Shown in pieces: positions 36,364-45,279 of a stretch of DNA of 64,000 nt. The stretch lies in contig NZ_JAZIFX010000001.1 of assembly GCF_036634175.1 (NCBI RefSeq), forward strand, positions 3,038,001 through 3,102,000, read 5' to 3'. How positions within the stretch are numbered: position 1 is the stretch's first letter; the number at the start of each line of letters is the position of its first letter. The notes beneath the pieces are model-generated. The model did no database searches. It saw only the letters and a program-made list of their open reading frames with translations, and was not told where the DNA came from. Origin of the DNA: Streptomyces sp. P9-A2. Its GTDB lineage: Bacteria; Actinomycetota; Actinomycetes; Streptomycetales; Streptomycetaceae. The position numbers and the translations under genes were made by a program.

Positions 36364-37614
36364 TCAGAGCACCCCGCCCGCTTCGTCCTGGAACAGCTCC
36401 GTCCAGTAGTGCCAGTCGGCGTCGGTCGTGGCGCCCGTCGGGTCGACGGAGGACAGGACCTGGATCATCGTCATGGCCAGCTGGTCGTACGCCTCGCTGG
36501 TCAGCGCGTGGCCCGACTCCTCGTCGATGGTGTGCTCGCGGTGCAGCAGCCAGAGGGTGAAGGCGAGGGTCGAGATGTCCGTGTTCAGCGGGTACAGGAC
36601 GGCGTCCGGCTCGCTCCAGTTCAGGACCGCGCCGGTGGCGCCGTCGACGACCAGGCTGTTGTCCTCTATCAGATGGCCGAGGCGGACGAGCCGGTCGGCG
36701 TGGGCGGGGAGGCGGCCGGCCGGGAACGCGCCGGGACCGTCGCCGCAGCCCTCGCCGTGGTAACCGCCGTGGTGATCGTCGCGGTCCTCGCCGTGGTACT
36801 CGGCGAGGGTCCGCAGCGGCAGGTCGGTGTCCAGCTGGAACAGGAAGCCGTCCTCGGGCAGGCCCGTATCGCGCAGGAAGCGGCGGGTCGGCTCGTGCGT
36901 CAGCGTCGTGGGGAAGTCGAACTCCTCGAAGCGGACCACGCTCCGCCGGCCGAACTCCTGGTCGAGGAGGCGGACCGGGAGGTCCAGGGCGAGCCCCGAG
37001 GCCGTGCCCGGACCGGCCACCAGAGCCAGCGGGCGGATCAGCGCGGCCATCCGCCACAGCGGCGCCGGCTCTCCGTCCGCGCCCTCCTCGAACACGGCGA
37101 GCAGCTGCCGCGATGCCTCCGCCACCGCCTTCGCGCCCCAGCGGCCCGCGTAGGCGGCGAACTGGCCGCGCAGCCCCGCCAGTTCGTCCGTGGCGGCGGC
37201 GAACCGCACCAGGGTCGGCAACGACGGGGCGAGCGGGCGACGGTCCATCAGGTCGGGCCGGTCGTGGAAGAAGTACGTCGTCGACACCTCGCCGGTGGCG
37301 CCGTCGAGCAGGACCGACTCCGTCTCCAGGCCGGCGGGGCCGAGCAGTCCGCCGATGACCAGCTGGTCCCGCAGCTCCGCGGAGAGCCCCTCGCCCGGAT
37401 CACCGGCCGAGCCGGCGACCGTGCGCAGACCCTCGCCCCGCAGCCGCGTGAAGCTGAACAGGCCGCTGTCGCAGGGCAGTCCGGGGCCGGTCAGCCAGCG
37501 GCGCGTGGACGCGTGCGTGATGAACGGATCGAGGTCGTCCTCGGTCAGGGTGATCGCCGCCGCGGTGCCCGTGACGTTCATGGCATCCGTGACAGCGGTG
37601 TCGGTCGTGCTCAT
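36364..37614 (-). CDS. Double SUKH-4 domain protein
   Basis: 416 residues in two related halves. Half 1 has LTEDDLDPFITHASTRRWLTGPGLPCDSGLFSF (about residues 23-55); half 2 repeats the pattern as FDFPTTLTHEPTRRFLRDTGLPEDGFLFQL (about 240-270). Each is followed by LVIGG / LVRLGHLIEDNSLVVDGATGAV-type beta strands. This matches SUKH-4 proteins, many of which are immunity proteins of polymorphic toxins; others act in metabolism or regulation. A His/Gly/Asp-rich loop (DHHGGYHGEG) interrupts the second half. No toxin gene lies nearby. I chose the ATG beginning MSTTDTAVTD; GGGGGAG is close upstream. Confidence 0.8.
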   Translation of the reverse strand: MSTTDTAVTDAMNVTGTAAAITLTEDDLDPFITHASTRRWLTGPGLPCDSGLFSFTRLRGEGLRTVAGSAGDPGEGLSAELRDQLVIGGLLGPAGLETESVLLDGATGEVSTTYFFHDRPDLMDRRPLAPSLPTLVRFAAATDELAGLRGQFAAYAGRWGAKAVAEASRQLLAVFEEGADGEPAPLWRMAALIRPLALVAGPGTASGLALDLPVRLLDQEFGRRSVVRFEEFDFPTTLTHEPTRRFLRDTGLPEDGFLFQLDTDLPLRTLAEYHGEDRDDHHGGYHGEGCGDGPGAFPAGRLPAHADRLVRLGHLIEDNSLVVDGATGAVLNWSEPDAVLYPLNTDISTLAFTLWLLHREHTIDEESGHALTSEAYDQLAMTMIQVLSSVDPTGATTDADWHYWTELFQDEAGGVL

Positions 37615-38156
37615 GGCTCCCCCGTGCATACGTGCGATCGGTCCCGTGTCCCGTGCTTCGTCACTCCGGACCGCACCGTTCCGCCCGGACAGGACGGACC
37701 CCGGCCCTCCGAACCCGACAGCCGTCCCCACCACTTGGAACACTACGCGTCACCACTGACAACGCCCCGGAGCGGGAACGGGCGGACGGGCGGACGGGCG
37801 GACGGGCGACCGGAACACGGATACGGACGCCCCACCCCACAAGACGCCCGAACACCCCCTGTGCGTTGCCTTCGCACGGAAATCAACGTGAACGTTCTAC
37901 GACTTCCCGCCCCAGACTGCCCGGCGTCGGCCACGGACACCGGTCACGCGTCACCACGGGCGGCCCGGCCACGGGCGGCCCGGCCACGGGTTCCCACAGG
38001 TGGCCGGCACGACGTCGGCCACCCGTCACCGGCAAACGGTTGCCCCTCGGCCGTCGTCCCTCGGCCGTCGGCCGCCGGTCGTCCGTTGCCCATCGACCGG
38101 CGGTCGCCCATCGGTCGCCCGTCCTCCGGCGCCCGGCGGGCTTCAGTCGGCGGCCG
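37615..38156. other. 542-bp repeat-rich interval without a gene
   Basis: It holds the promoter of the SUKH-4 gene and the 3' flank of the molybdenum hydroxylase gene. Simple repeats dominate: GGCGGAC three to four times near 37778-37803, CGGGCGGCCCGGCCA repeated at about 37957-37985, and many CGGTCG/CGGCCG variants from 38050 to 38156. The last part adjoins the stop codon of the hydroxylase gene. No coding frame is convincing. Confidence 0.6.
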
Positions 38157-40499
38157 TCAGTCGGTGGACCTGACCAGCCGGTCGCGGCCGCTGGTCACCA
38201 CCGCGGCCTGCGGGCGGATCGGCAGGCGGTTGACCGGGCGGCCGGTGGCCGCGCGGACGGCGGAGGCGATGGCCGCCGGCGAGGTCACCACCGGCACCGC
38301 GCTGACCGACTTCGCGCCGAACGGCGCGACCACGTCCCGCTCCTCGACCAGTTTCACGATCTCGATGTCGGGCGCGTCCAGGGCGGTCGGCAGGGCGTAG
38401 CCGGTGAGGTCGGGGTGGCGGACCAGACCGCGCGGTGTGCGCAGGTTCTCGGTGAGCGCGGCGCCCACGCCCTGGGTCACGCCCGCCTCGATCCGGGCGG
38501 CGAGCTGAGCCGGGTTCAGTATCCGCCCCACGTCCTGGGCGACGGCCAGTTCCACGACCCGTACGGAGCCGATCTCGATGTCGACGTCGACCACCGCGCG
38601 GATCGCGCAGAAGGCCATTCCGACGTAGGCGTCGCCCTGGCCCGACGCGTCCAGGGGCTCGGTGGGATGCGGACGGCACTGGGCGGTGGCCCACAGTTCC
38701 TTGCCCGCCAGTTCCTCGGTGACGGGCGTCGACAGCACGCCGTCGTACGAGGTGATCCGGCCGTCGGTGATCTGGAGCAGCTCGGTGGACATGCCGAACT
38801 TGTGGGCCAGGGGCGCCAGGAGCTGGGTGCGGACCATCTTCGCCGCGCGTTCCACCGCGCCGCCCGACACCCAGGTGTGCCGGCCTCGGCTGCCCGCGCC
38901 CGCGGCGGGCTGGTCGGTGTCCACGGGTGCCACGCGCACCTCGTCGACGCCCAGGATCTCCTGGACGATCTGCCGGGCCAGTGTGGTGAAGCCCTGGCCG
39001 GTCTCGACGGCCGCGCACAGCACCGTCGCCACCCCGTCCTGGACCTTCACGGTGGCCGTGGACACCTCGTCGGCACCCTCGCCGCCGAGCATGTGCACCA
39101 TGCCCAGGCCGTAGCCCACCCCGCGGCGTACCGCGCCCGGTTCGCCCGCGCCCTCGGGACCGCCGGGCAGCAGCCACTCGTCCTCGGGGCTGTCCTTGGG
39201 CAGCGGCGGCAGCGGGTGGTCCCGCACCGCCTCGAGGAGTTCGGCGACCGGGGCCGGACAGGTCACGGTCTGGCCGGTGGGCAGGACGTCGCCGGTCGCC
39301 ATGACGTTGCGCATGCGCAGTTCGGCCGGGTCGAGGCCGAGCTTCTTGGCGAGCTTGTCCATCTGCGCCTCGTAGGCGGCGCACACCTGCAGGGCGCCCT
39401 CGCCGCGCACATGGCCGGAGGGCGGGTTGTTGGTGCGGACCGCCCAGCCCTCGATGAAGGCGTTCGGGACGACGTAGGGGCCGCAGGCGAAGGCGACGGC
39501 GGCGGCCAGCACGTCCGACGAGGTGTCGGCGTAGGCGCCCGCGTCGAGCAGGATCTGCGCCTCGACCTTCACCAGCCTGCCCTCGGCGTCGGCGTGGTGG
39601 CGGTAGCGCAGCAGGGTGGGGTGCCGGTGGGCGTGGCCGAGGAAGGACTCCTCGCGCGTGGCGGTGAGTTTGACCGGGCAGCCGGTCTTCAGCGCCAGCA
39701 GGCCGAGCGGCAGCCGGAAGCTCTGGTCCTCGCGGTCGGCGGTCGCGCCGGGCACTCCGGTGACGACGATCTTCACGCGGTCGGGTTCCAGACCGAACGC
39801 GGCGGCGGCCTCGTCCCGGTCGCCGTGCGGGTCGGTGGAGGCCAGGTACAGCTCGACGCCGCCGTCCGGGCGGGGGACGGCCAGTCCGGCCTCGGCCCCT
39901 ATGGGGGCGGGGTCCTGGCGGCCGATGCGGTACAGGCCGTCGACGACGAGGTCACCGGCCGCGTCGGGGTCGCCGTGCCGCAGCGGGATGTGCCGGATCA
40001 GGTTGCCGTCGGGGTGCAGCGGCTCGGCCTCGAAGGCCTGTTCGGGGTCGATCACCGGGTCGAGCACCTCGTACTCGACGATGACGGCGGCGGCGGCCAT
40101 CCGCGCGGTGTCCGGGTGGTCGGCGGCGACGGCGGCGATGGCCTCGCCGTGGTGGCGTACGACGTCGGAGGCGAAGACCGGGCGGTCGGACCGGCCGCGC
40201 TCGTACACCGGGGTGCCGGGGACGTCCTCGTGGGTGACGACGGCGTGCACGCCGGGCATCTCGCGCGCGTGGGTGGTGTCGATGGACGTGATCCGCGCGT
40301 GCGGGTGCGGGGAGCGCAGTACGGCCGCCCACAGCAGGCCCTCGGCCCACAGGTCGGCGGCGTACGGGAAGGTGCCCTCGGTCTTGGCGCGGGTGTCGGC
40401 GGCCGGCAGGGAGACACCGAGTCCGCGCGGGAGCGGTTCCGTCCCGGCGGTGTCCTCCGTGGCCTGTGCGTTCTGCACGGTGGTGGCCTCGTTGCTCAT
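38157..40499 (-). CDS. Xanthine dehydrogenase-family large (molybdopterin) subunit with non-canonical active site
   Basis: 780 residues, normal for the family. ADTRAKTEGTFPYAADLWAEGLLWAAVLRSPHPHARI opens the a/b hammerhead domain; AAVETGQGFTTLARQI carries the conserved GQG pterin-contact motif. Two canonical elements are altered: the GGGFGGK loop is replaced by GVPGATADREDQ, and the catalytic glutamate motif GVGEPP is SVSAVP (codons near 38290-38316). The other two subunits look normal. It may act on an unusual substrate, be an assembly partner, or be inactive. The start overlaps the stop of the Fe-S gene (ATGA). Confidence 0.88.
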   Translation of the reverse strand: MSNEATTVQNAQATEDTAGTEPLPRGLGVSLPAADTRAKTEGTFPYAADLWAEGLLWAAVLRSPHPHARITSIDTTHAREMPGVHAVVTHEDVPGTPVYERGRSDRPVFASDVVRHHGEAIAAVAADHPDTARMAAAAVIVEYEVLDPVIDPEQAFEAEPLHPDGNLIRHIPLRHGDPDAAGDLVVDGLYRIGRQDPAPIGAEAGLAVPRPDGGVELYLASTDPHGDRDEAAAAFGLEPDRVKIVVTGVPGATADREDQSFRLPLGLLALKTGCPVKLTATREESFLGHAHRHPTLLRYRHHADAEGRLVKVEAQILLDAGAYADTSSDVLAAAVAFACGPYVVPNAFIEGWAVRTNNPPSGHVRGEGALQVCAAYEAQMDKLAKKLGLDPAELRMRNVMATGDVLPTGQTVTCPAPVAELLEAVRDHPLPPLPKDSPEDEWLLPGGPEGAGEPGAVRRGVGYGLGMVHMLGGEGADEVSTATVKVQDGVATVLCAAVETGQGFTTLARQIVQEILGVDEVRVAPVDTDQPAAGAGSRGRHTWVSGGAVERAAKMVRTQLLAPLAHKFGMSTELLQITDGRITSYDGVLSTPVTEELAGKELWATAQCRPHPTEPLDASGQGDAYVGMAFCAIRAVVDVDIEIGSVRVVELAVAQDVGRILNPAQLAARIEAGVTQGVGAALTENLRTPRGLVRHPDLTGYALPTALDAPDIEIVKLVEERDVVAPFGAKSVSAVPVVTSPAAIASAVRAATGRPVNRLPIRPQAAVVTSGRDRLVRSTD

Positions 40500-42439
40500 G
40501 CCTGGCCTCCGTCCCGGCCGTAGAGCCGGTCATGCGGTCCGGGGTCCGGGAAGGCGGCGGGGCCGACTCCGCCGGCGCCCGGTCCTGCCTGGTGCGGAAT
40601 GCGGAACTCGCCCGTTTCGCCGCCGGAGCCCCGGGCGTTGTCCTGGTCGGCCAGGGCGGCCTCGGCGAGGGTCTCGCGTTCGGTGACGACCTCCTGGACG
40701 GCTTCCACCACACCCCGGTAGCCGGAGCAGCGGCACAGGTTGCCGCACAGGGCCTGGCGGGTCTCCATCCGGGTGGGCGCCGGGTTGCCCTCCAGCAGGT
40801 CGTGCACGGTCATCGCCATGCCCGGTACGCAGAAGCCGCACTGCACCGCGCCGCACCGCGCGAGCGCGCGCTGCACGTCCGACGGCCGGCCGTCCTGGGC
40901 GAGGCCCTCGACGGTACGGACCTCGCTGCCGGCCGCGGTCACGGCCGGGACCAGGCAGGACGCGACAAGCCGACCGTCGACCTGCACGTTGCAGGCCCCG
41001 CACTCGCCCTGTGAGCAGCCGTCCTTGGCGCCGGCGAGGCCGAGGCGCTCGCGCAGCACGTAGAGCAGCGACTCGCCGATCCAGGCGTCGGTGACGGGCC
41101 GGTCGGTGCCGTTGACACGCAGCACGTAGGAGGCGAGGGGGTGGTCGTCGTGCGCGGCACCGGGCAGCGGTTCGGACCCGGGTGACGTGCCGTCGGGGGC
41201 GTCCAGGCCGATGTCAGGACCGGTGCCGATGTCAGGACCGGTGCCGGTGTCAGGACCGGCGGCGGACGCGGGGCCGGTGCCCGCGGGTTCCGGCCCGGTG
41301 TCCCCGGCCGGGGACGTCTCGGCGTGGTCCCTCGCGCCCTCCGGGGCCGCTGTGCCTTCCGGTCCCTCCTGGGCACCGTGCGCGCCGTATGCGCCCTGGG
41401 GCCGCTGGGAGCCCCTGACGGCCTCGACGGCCCCCGGAGCCTCCCCGGACCCGCCGACGGGTCCTGCGGCGCCCTCCGGGCCCGGTTGCGGGTGCTCGCG
41501 GAGCTCCGGGGCGGACGGACCGCCGGCCGCCTCCGGGTAGGTCTCGGGGCCGGACCGCCAGTGGGGCTCGGCGGGGGCCGGCTGCGGCACCCCGCTCGAC
41601 AGGGGCGGGGAGTCGTGGCCGGGGGCGGGCCGCGCGTCGGGCCGCTCCCGGACGGGGTCGGCGGTGCCCGCATGACCGTGCGCGGGTGCTCCCCGGCCGT
41701 CGTCCGCGCGCCAGTCGGGTTCCGGGCCGCCCTGCTCCCGGTTCTGCTCCCGGCCGGGAGCGGAGTCGGGGTGAGCCGGGTCCACGCCCGGTACGCCCGG
41801 TCCCCACGGCTGCCCGATGGCCTGTGCGGCCCAGGGCGCGGGGGCGCCGCCCGGGAGGGTGGGGGGCGGGGTGACCGGCGGGGTGGCTCCCCACTGCTCG
41901 GCCAGCGCGGAGGTGGTGAACTCGCCGGACTCGTCCGGGAGGTCGCCGCCCGCGACGGGGATCGACCACTGGCCGGTCACGTCGGCACCGGGTGCCGGGG
42001 CGCCGGCGCCGGGCGGGTCCTCGAAGTGCCACTGTCCGGAGGCCCCGGGGTCGTACGTGAACCGGTCCTGGCCGCCGTGCTGCTGCGCCGCGTGCGCCCC
42101 GGGGTCCTCCCTGGGCCGGCCCGCCCGCGGGTCGTGCCACTGGACGCCGTCGACGGGGGCGCCCGGCGTTCCGGCGCCCGGCACCGCCCAGCCGCCGGTG
42201 CCCGCGGGGTCGGTGCCCGCGGTGGTGGGGGTGACGGTGATGGGCGGCGGCACATAGCCGTGTCCGGGCGCGGCGAGCGGGCTCTCCATCGAGTCCAGCA
42301 GCGCGTCGATGCCCCCCTCGGGAAGCTTCACGAAGGCCGTGGCGCCGTCGTCGTAGTCCCCCTGGGGCAGCGGGTCCCAGCGGCTGCCGCCGCCCTGGGA
42401 CGTGCCGGACGTGCCCTCTCCGTGCTGGTCGTCGGTCAC
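40496..42439 (-). CDS. 2Fe-2S subunit of the molybdenum hydroxylase with a 435-residue N-terminal extension
   Basis: 647 residues against about 160-200 for normal CoxS/XdhA-type subunits. Residues from about 438 form the complete Fe-S protein: first cluster GCSQGECGACNVQVDG...SCLVP, second cluster QCGFCVPGMAM and CGNLCRCSGYRG. The extension is Gly/Pro/Ala/Asp/Glu-rich and apparently disordered, except for small ordered-looking motifs: TAFVKLPEGGIDALLDSM near residue 35 and repeated SGQW / TGQW / EQW blocks. A TGPDIGTGPDIG repeat precedes the domain. The GTG start has GGGGAGGG 7 nt upstream and overlaps the preceding stop (GTGA), so the extension is translated. Confidence 0.9.
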   Translation of the reverse strand: MTDDQHGEGTSGTSQGGGSRWDPLPQGDYDDGATAFVKLPEGGIDALLDSMESPLAAPGHGYVPPPITVTPTTAGTDPAGTGGWAVPGAGTPGAPVDGVQWHDPRAGRPREDPGAHAAQQHGGQDRFTYDPGASGQWHFEDPPGAGAPAPGADVTGQWSIPVAGGDLPDESGEFTTSALAEQWGATPPVTPPPTLPGGAPAPWAAQAIGQPWGPGVPGVDPAHPDSAPGREQNREQGGPEPDWRADDGRGAPAHGHAGTADPVRERPDARPAPGHDSPPLSSGVPQPAPAEPHWRSGPETYPEAAGGPSAPELREHPQPGPEGAAGPVGGSGEAPGAVEAVRGSQRPQGAYGAHGAQEGPEGTAAPEGARDHAETSPAGDTGPEPAGTGPASAAGPDTGTGPDIGTGPDIGLDAPDGTSPGSEPLPGAAHDDHPLASYVLRVNGTDRPVTDAWIGESLLYVLRERLGLAGAKDGCSQGECGACNVQVDGRLVASCLVPAVTAAGSEVRTVEGLAQDGRPSDVQRALARCGAVQCGFCVPGMAMTVHDLLEGNPAPTRMETRQALCGNLCRCSGYRGVVEAVQEVVTERETLAEAALADQDNARGSGGETGEFRIPHQAGPGAGGVGPAAFPDPGPHDRLYGRDGGQA

Positions 42440-43329
42440 GACAGTGCCCTCCCCAGTGCTCGTCGGGCCAGTGCGGCGACGGTGCGCCGCAGGTGCAGTA
42501 CCGCGGGCGGCAGCGACGGGACGGAGCCGTCCTCGTCGGGGGCCGGATCGGGGATGCAGGCCGCGGCGACGTACTCCCCGAACGCGTTCAGCGCCTCCGG
42601 CACGAGCGCGCGGTTGTTGTCCCAGTCGATGAGCTGGGCGACCCACTGCTCGGCCTCCAGGGGCCGCAGCGCCATCGGCGCTATGGCGCCCACCGCGCAG
42701 CGGACACCGCGCCGGCCGGGGTCCAGCACCAGGGCGACGGAGGCGACCGCGCGGCCGGGGCCGGTACGGCCGGTGGCCTTCAGGAAGACCTGCGGGGCGT
42801 GCAGCAGCGGCACCCGCACGTAGCCGATGAGTTCACCGGCCCGCAGCATGTCCATCCCGGCCAGCAGGTGCGACACCGGGATCTCCCGGCGGGCTCCGCC
42901 CTGGCCCGCGATGATCAGCGTCGCCTCGAGCGCGGCCAGCACGGGCAGCGCGTCACCGGTCGGGGCGGCGGAGGCGATGTTGCCGCCCAGGGTGCCCGCG
43001 TTGCGGATGTGCGGTGGTCCGGCGGCACGCGCGGAGGCGGCGAGCGCCGGGATGAGGGCGGCGAAGTCGGGGCGGCCCATACGGGCGTGGGTGAGGCCGG
43101 CACCGAGCAGCGCGTGGCCGTCCTGGTACTGCCAGCCGCGGATCTCGCTGATCCGGCCGAGGCCGACCAGCGCCGTCGGCCTGAGCTGCCCGGAGTTGAC
43201 GGCGGCCATCAGATCGGTGCCGCCTGCGACGGGCACGGCGGCGGGCATGGCGGTGAGCGCCGCCACCGCCTCGTCCAGCGTCGTGGGCAGCGTCACGGCC
43301 TGCGCCGCCTGCGGTGCGTGCGTGCTCAA
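42436..43329 (-). CDS. FAD subunit of the molybdenum hydroxylase (CoxM/XdhB-like)
   Basis: 297 residues. FAD contacts PVAGGTDLMAAVN and NAGTLGGNIASAAPTGD are present, and the C-terminal CO-dehydrogenase flavoprotein domain follows (VPLLHAPQVFLKATGRTGPGRAVASVALVL). I propose a TTG start at 43329 (Met-Ser-Thr-His-Ala-Pro) because AGGGG lies 9 nt upstream and the resulting length is normal. It is the first gene of the three-gene operon, which lacks recognisable maturation genes (XdhC/MocA) or a PucR regulator. Confidence 0.9.
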   Translation of the reverse strand: MSTHAPQAAQAVTLPTTLDEAVAALTAMPAAVPVAGGTDLMAAVNSGQLRPTALVGLGRISEIRGWQYQDGHALLGAGLTHARMGRPDFAALIPALAASARAAGPPHIRNAGTLGGNIASAAPTGDALPVLAALEATLIIAGQGGARREIPVSHLLAGMDMLRAGELIGYVRVPLLHAPQVFLKATGRTGPGRAVASVALVLDPGRRGVRCAVGAIAPMALRPLEAEQWVAQLIDWDNNRALVPEALNAFGEYVAAACIPDPAPDEDGSVPSLPPAVLHLRRTVAALARRALGRALS

Positions 43330-43616
43330 AACCGGCTGCCCCTTCCCGCGGCCCCACCTGGTCCCACCTGTTGCAGCCGTACGGTACGACCTGACAGGGC
43401 GGACGTGGCAACTCTGGCACATCTTCGCGAGCACCGAAGACAGGGGTCCACTAGGAGACGTTCGCCCACCTCACAGGCCACTTGACCCGTTTTGGGGCCC
43501 CATCGCCCGTGTGCTCGAATTGGTACCGTTCGATGATCCTTGCGACTTTTCCGTGCGGCCTGTTCGGGATGGGGCGGGCCGGGGGTGTGCCGGGCCGAGG
43601 CGGACCGGGCCGGGGG
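43330..43616. promoter_or_regulatory. Upstream region of the molybdenum hydroxylase operon
   Basis: About 285 bp without a gene, between the hydroxylase operon start and the hexosaminidase stop. The part near the hexosaminidase is a GGGCCGGGGG-type degenerate repeat. I see no clear operator. Confidence 0.35.
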
Positions 43617-45278
43617 CTACCGGTTCGGGGGTGGGCCGTCGATGGGGCGGCCCAGTACGCCGGGGCGCCGCTGCCAGGGCAGCGGGCCGGTGGGCGGGCG
43701 GTAGGCCACGCCGAGGGCGTCGAGTCGCCGGTAGTGGGCGGCCATCCGGCGCTCGAAGTCCGCGAAGTCCCGTTCCGCGGGGGCGGACAGCGCGCTCCAG
43801 GCGACCTCGGCGAGGGCGGCGAGCCGGGGAAAGACCTGGTAGTCCACCCTCGCCTGGTTCTCCGTCACCTCGGACCAGGCGTTGGCCTGGGTGCCGAGCA
43901 CCCGCCCGGCGTCCTCGGGCGTCAGCTCCGCCGGCACGGGTTCGAACCGGTAGACGTCCTCCAGGGTGCGCACGTACCCGATCGGTACCGGCTCCTCGGG
44001 GCCCGCGTCCTGGCGGTGGTCCAGGTACACGTGCTGCTCGGGGCACATGACCACGTCGTGCCCCGCGCGGGCGGCGGCGACCCCGCCGGCGTAGCCGCGC
44101 CAGGAGGACACGGCGGCGCCCGGGGCGAGGCCGCCCTGGAGGATCTCGTCCCAGCCGATCAGCCGGCGGCCCCGTTCGGCGAGCCAGCCGGCGAAGTGCC
44201 CGACGAACCAGGACTGGAGGGCGTCCTCGTCGGCCAGGCCGAGATCGGCGATCCGTTTCCGCGCGATGTCCGACGCACGCCACTGGTCCTTCGGGCATTC
44301 GTCGCCGCCGATGTGGACGAACGACGAATGCCCCGGGGCGCCCGTCGCGTCGGCGGGAAACAGTTCCAGGACTTCCTCGAGCACTCCTTCGTAGAAGCGC
44401 AGTGTGGTGTCGGTGGGGGCGAGTACGTTCGGATTGATCCCCCAGGTGTCCCAGACGGTCAGCGAGGAGGTGTCGACGACGTCGGTGTTGCCGAGTTCCG
44501 GATACGCGGCGATGGCGGCCTGCGAGTGGCCGGGCACGTCGATTTCGGGGACGACGGCGATATGCCGTTCGGCCGCGTAGGCGACGATCTCCCGGATGTC
44601 GTCCTGGGTGTAGTGGCCGCCGTGCGGTGTGTCGTTCCACAGGGGTGAGGCGCGGTGGCCGAGTTTCGTCCGGGCGCGCCAGGATCCGACCTCCGTCAGC
44701 CGCGGGTAGCGCTGGATCTCGATGCGCCAACCCTGGTCGTCCGTCAGGTGGAAGTGCAGGACATTGAGTTTGTGCGCGGCCATCAGATCGAGATAACGCA
44801 GTACGCCTTCCTTGGGCGTGAAGTGCCGGGCGACGTCGAGCATGAGGCCGCGCCAGCGGAAGCGGGGGGCGTCCTCGATCGTGACGTGCGGCACGGTCCG
44901 GACCCGGTCGCGGCCGAGCGGGGCCCTGCGGTACGCGTCGGGGCCCAGGAGCTGCCGCAGCGTCTGGGCGCCCCGGAAGACACCGGCCGCGCTGCCGCCC
45001 TCGATCAGGACGCCGTTCGGGTCGCTGACGAGGCGGTACTCCTCGGGACCGAGCCCGGGGTCGAGCTGGAGCCCGATGCCGTCGACGTCCGTGTCGTCGA
45101 GCTCCCGTCCCTCGTGAAACGGCAGGCCGGTGGCCTGCCGGAGGACGGTGCCCAGCCAGTGTCCGACGCCCTCCGTCGCGGGACCGGCGTAGAGCCGGGA
45201 GTGCTCCGTCAGCCGTACCTCGCCGGAGCCGGTGACGACGCTGCGGGGCGCGGGAATCAGTTCCGTCGGCGATGTCAT
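43617..45278 (-). CDS. Cytoplasmic beta-N-acetylhexosaminidase, GH20
   Basis: 553 residues. An N-terminal GH20b-like domain precedes the catalytic barrel (RFRWRGLMLDVARHF; HFHLTDDQGWRIEI). The Asp-Glu catalytic pair of substrate-assisted hydrolysis is Asp326-Glu327 in HIGGDECPKDQW. No signal peptide is visible, so it acts inside the cell, cleaving imported chito-oligosaccharides to N-acetylglucosamine. It is the last gene of the four-gene unit led by the binding lipoprotein, starting 1 nt after the permease stop. With the nag PTS genes upstream in this window it suggests a GlcNAc catabolic network. Confidence 0.94.
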   Translation of the reverse strand: MTSPTELIPAPRSVVTGSGEVRLTEHSRLYAGPATEGVGHWLGTVLRQATGLPFHEGRELDDTDVDGIGLQLDPGLGPEEYRLVSDPNGVLIEGGSAAGVFRGAQTLRQLLGPDAYRRAPLGRDRVRTVPHVTIEDAPRFRWRGLMLDVARHFTPKEGVLRYLDLMAAHKLNVLHFHLTDDQGWRIEIQRYPRLTEVGSWRARTKLGHRASPLWNDTPHGGHYTQDDIREIVAYAAERHIAVVPEIDVPGHSQAAIAAYPELGNTDVVDTSSLTVWDTWGINPNVLAPTDTTLRFYEGVLEEVLELFPADATGAPGHSSFVHIGGDECPKDQWRASDIARKRIADLGLADEDALQSWFVGHFAGWLAERGRRLIGWDEILQGGLAPGAAVSSWRGYAGGVAAARAGHDVVMCPEQHVYLDHRQDAGPEEPVPIGYVRTLEDVYRFEPVPAELTPEDAGRVLGTQANAWSEVTENQARVDYQVFPRLAALAEVAWSALSAPAERDFADFERRMAAHYRRLDALGVAYRPPTGPLPWQRRPGVLGRPIDGPPPNR

Positions 45279-45279
45279 G

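Noticed and set aside
37632..40523. A 963-codon plus-strand frame across the molybdenum hydroxylase gene
   Set aside because: Opposite-strand shadow; the minus strand encodes an alignable hydroxylase subunit.
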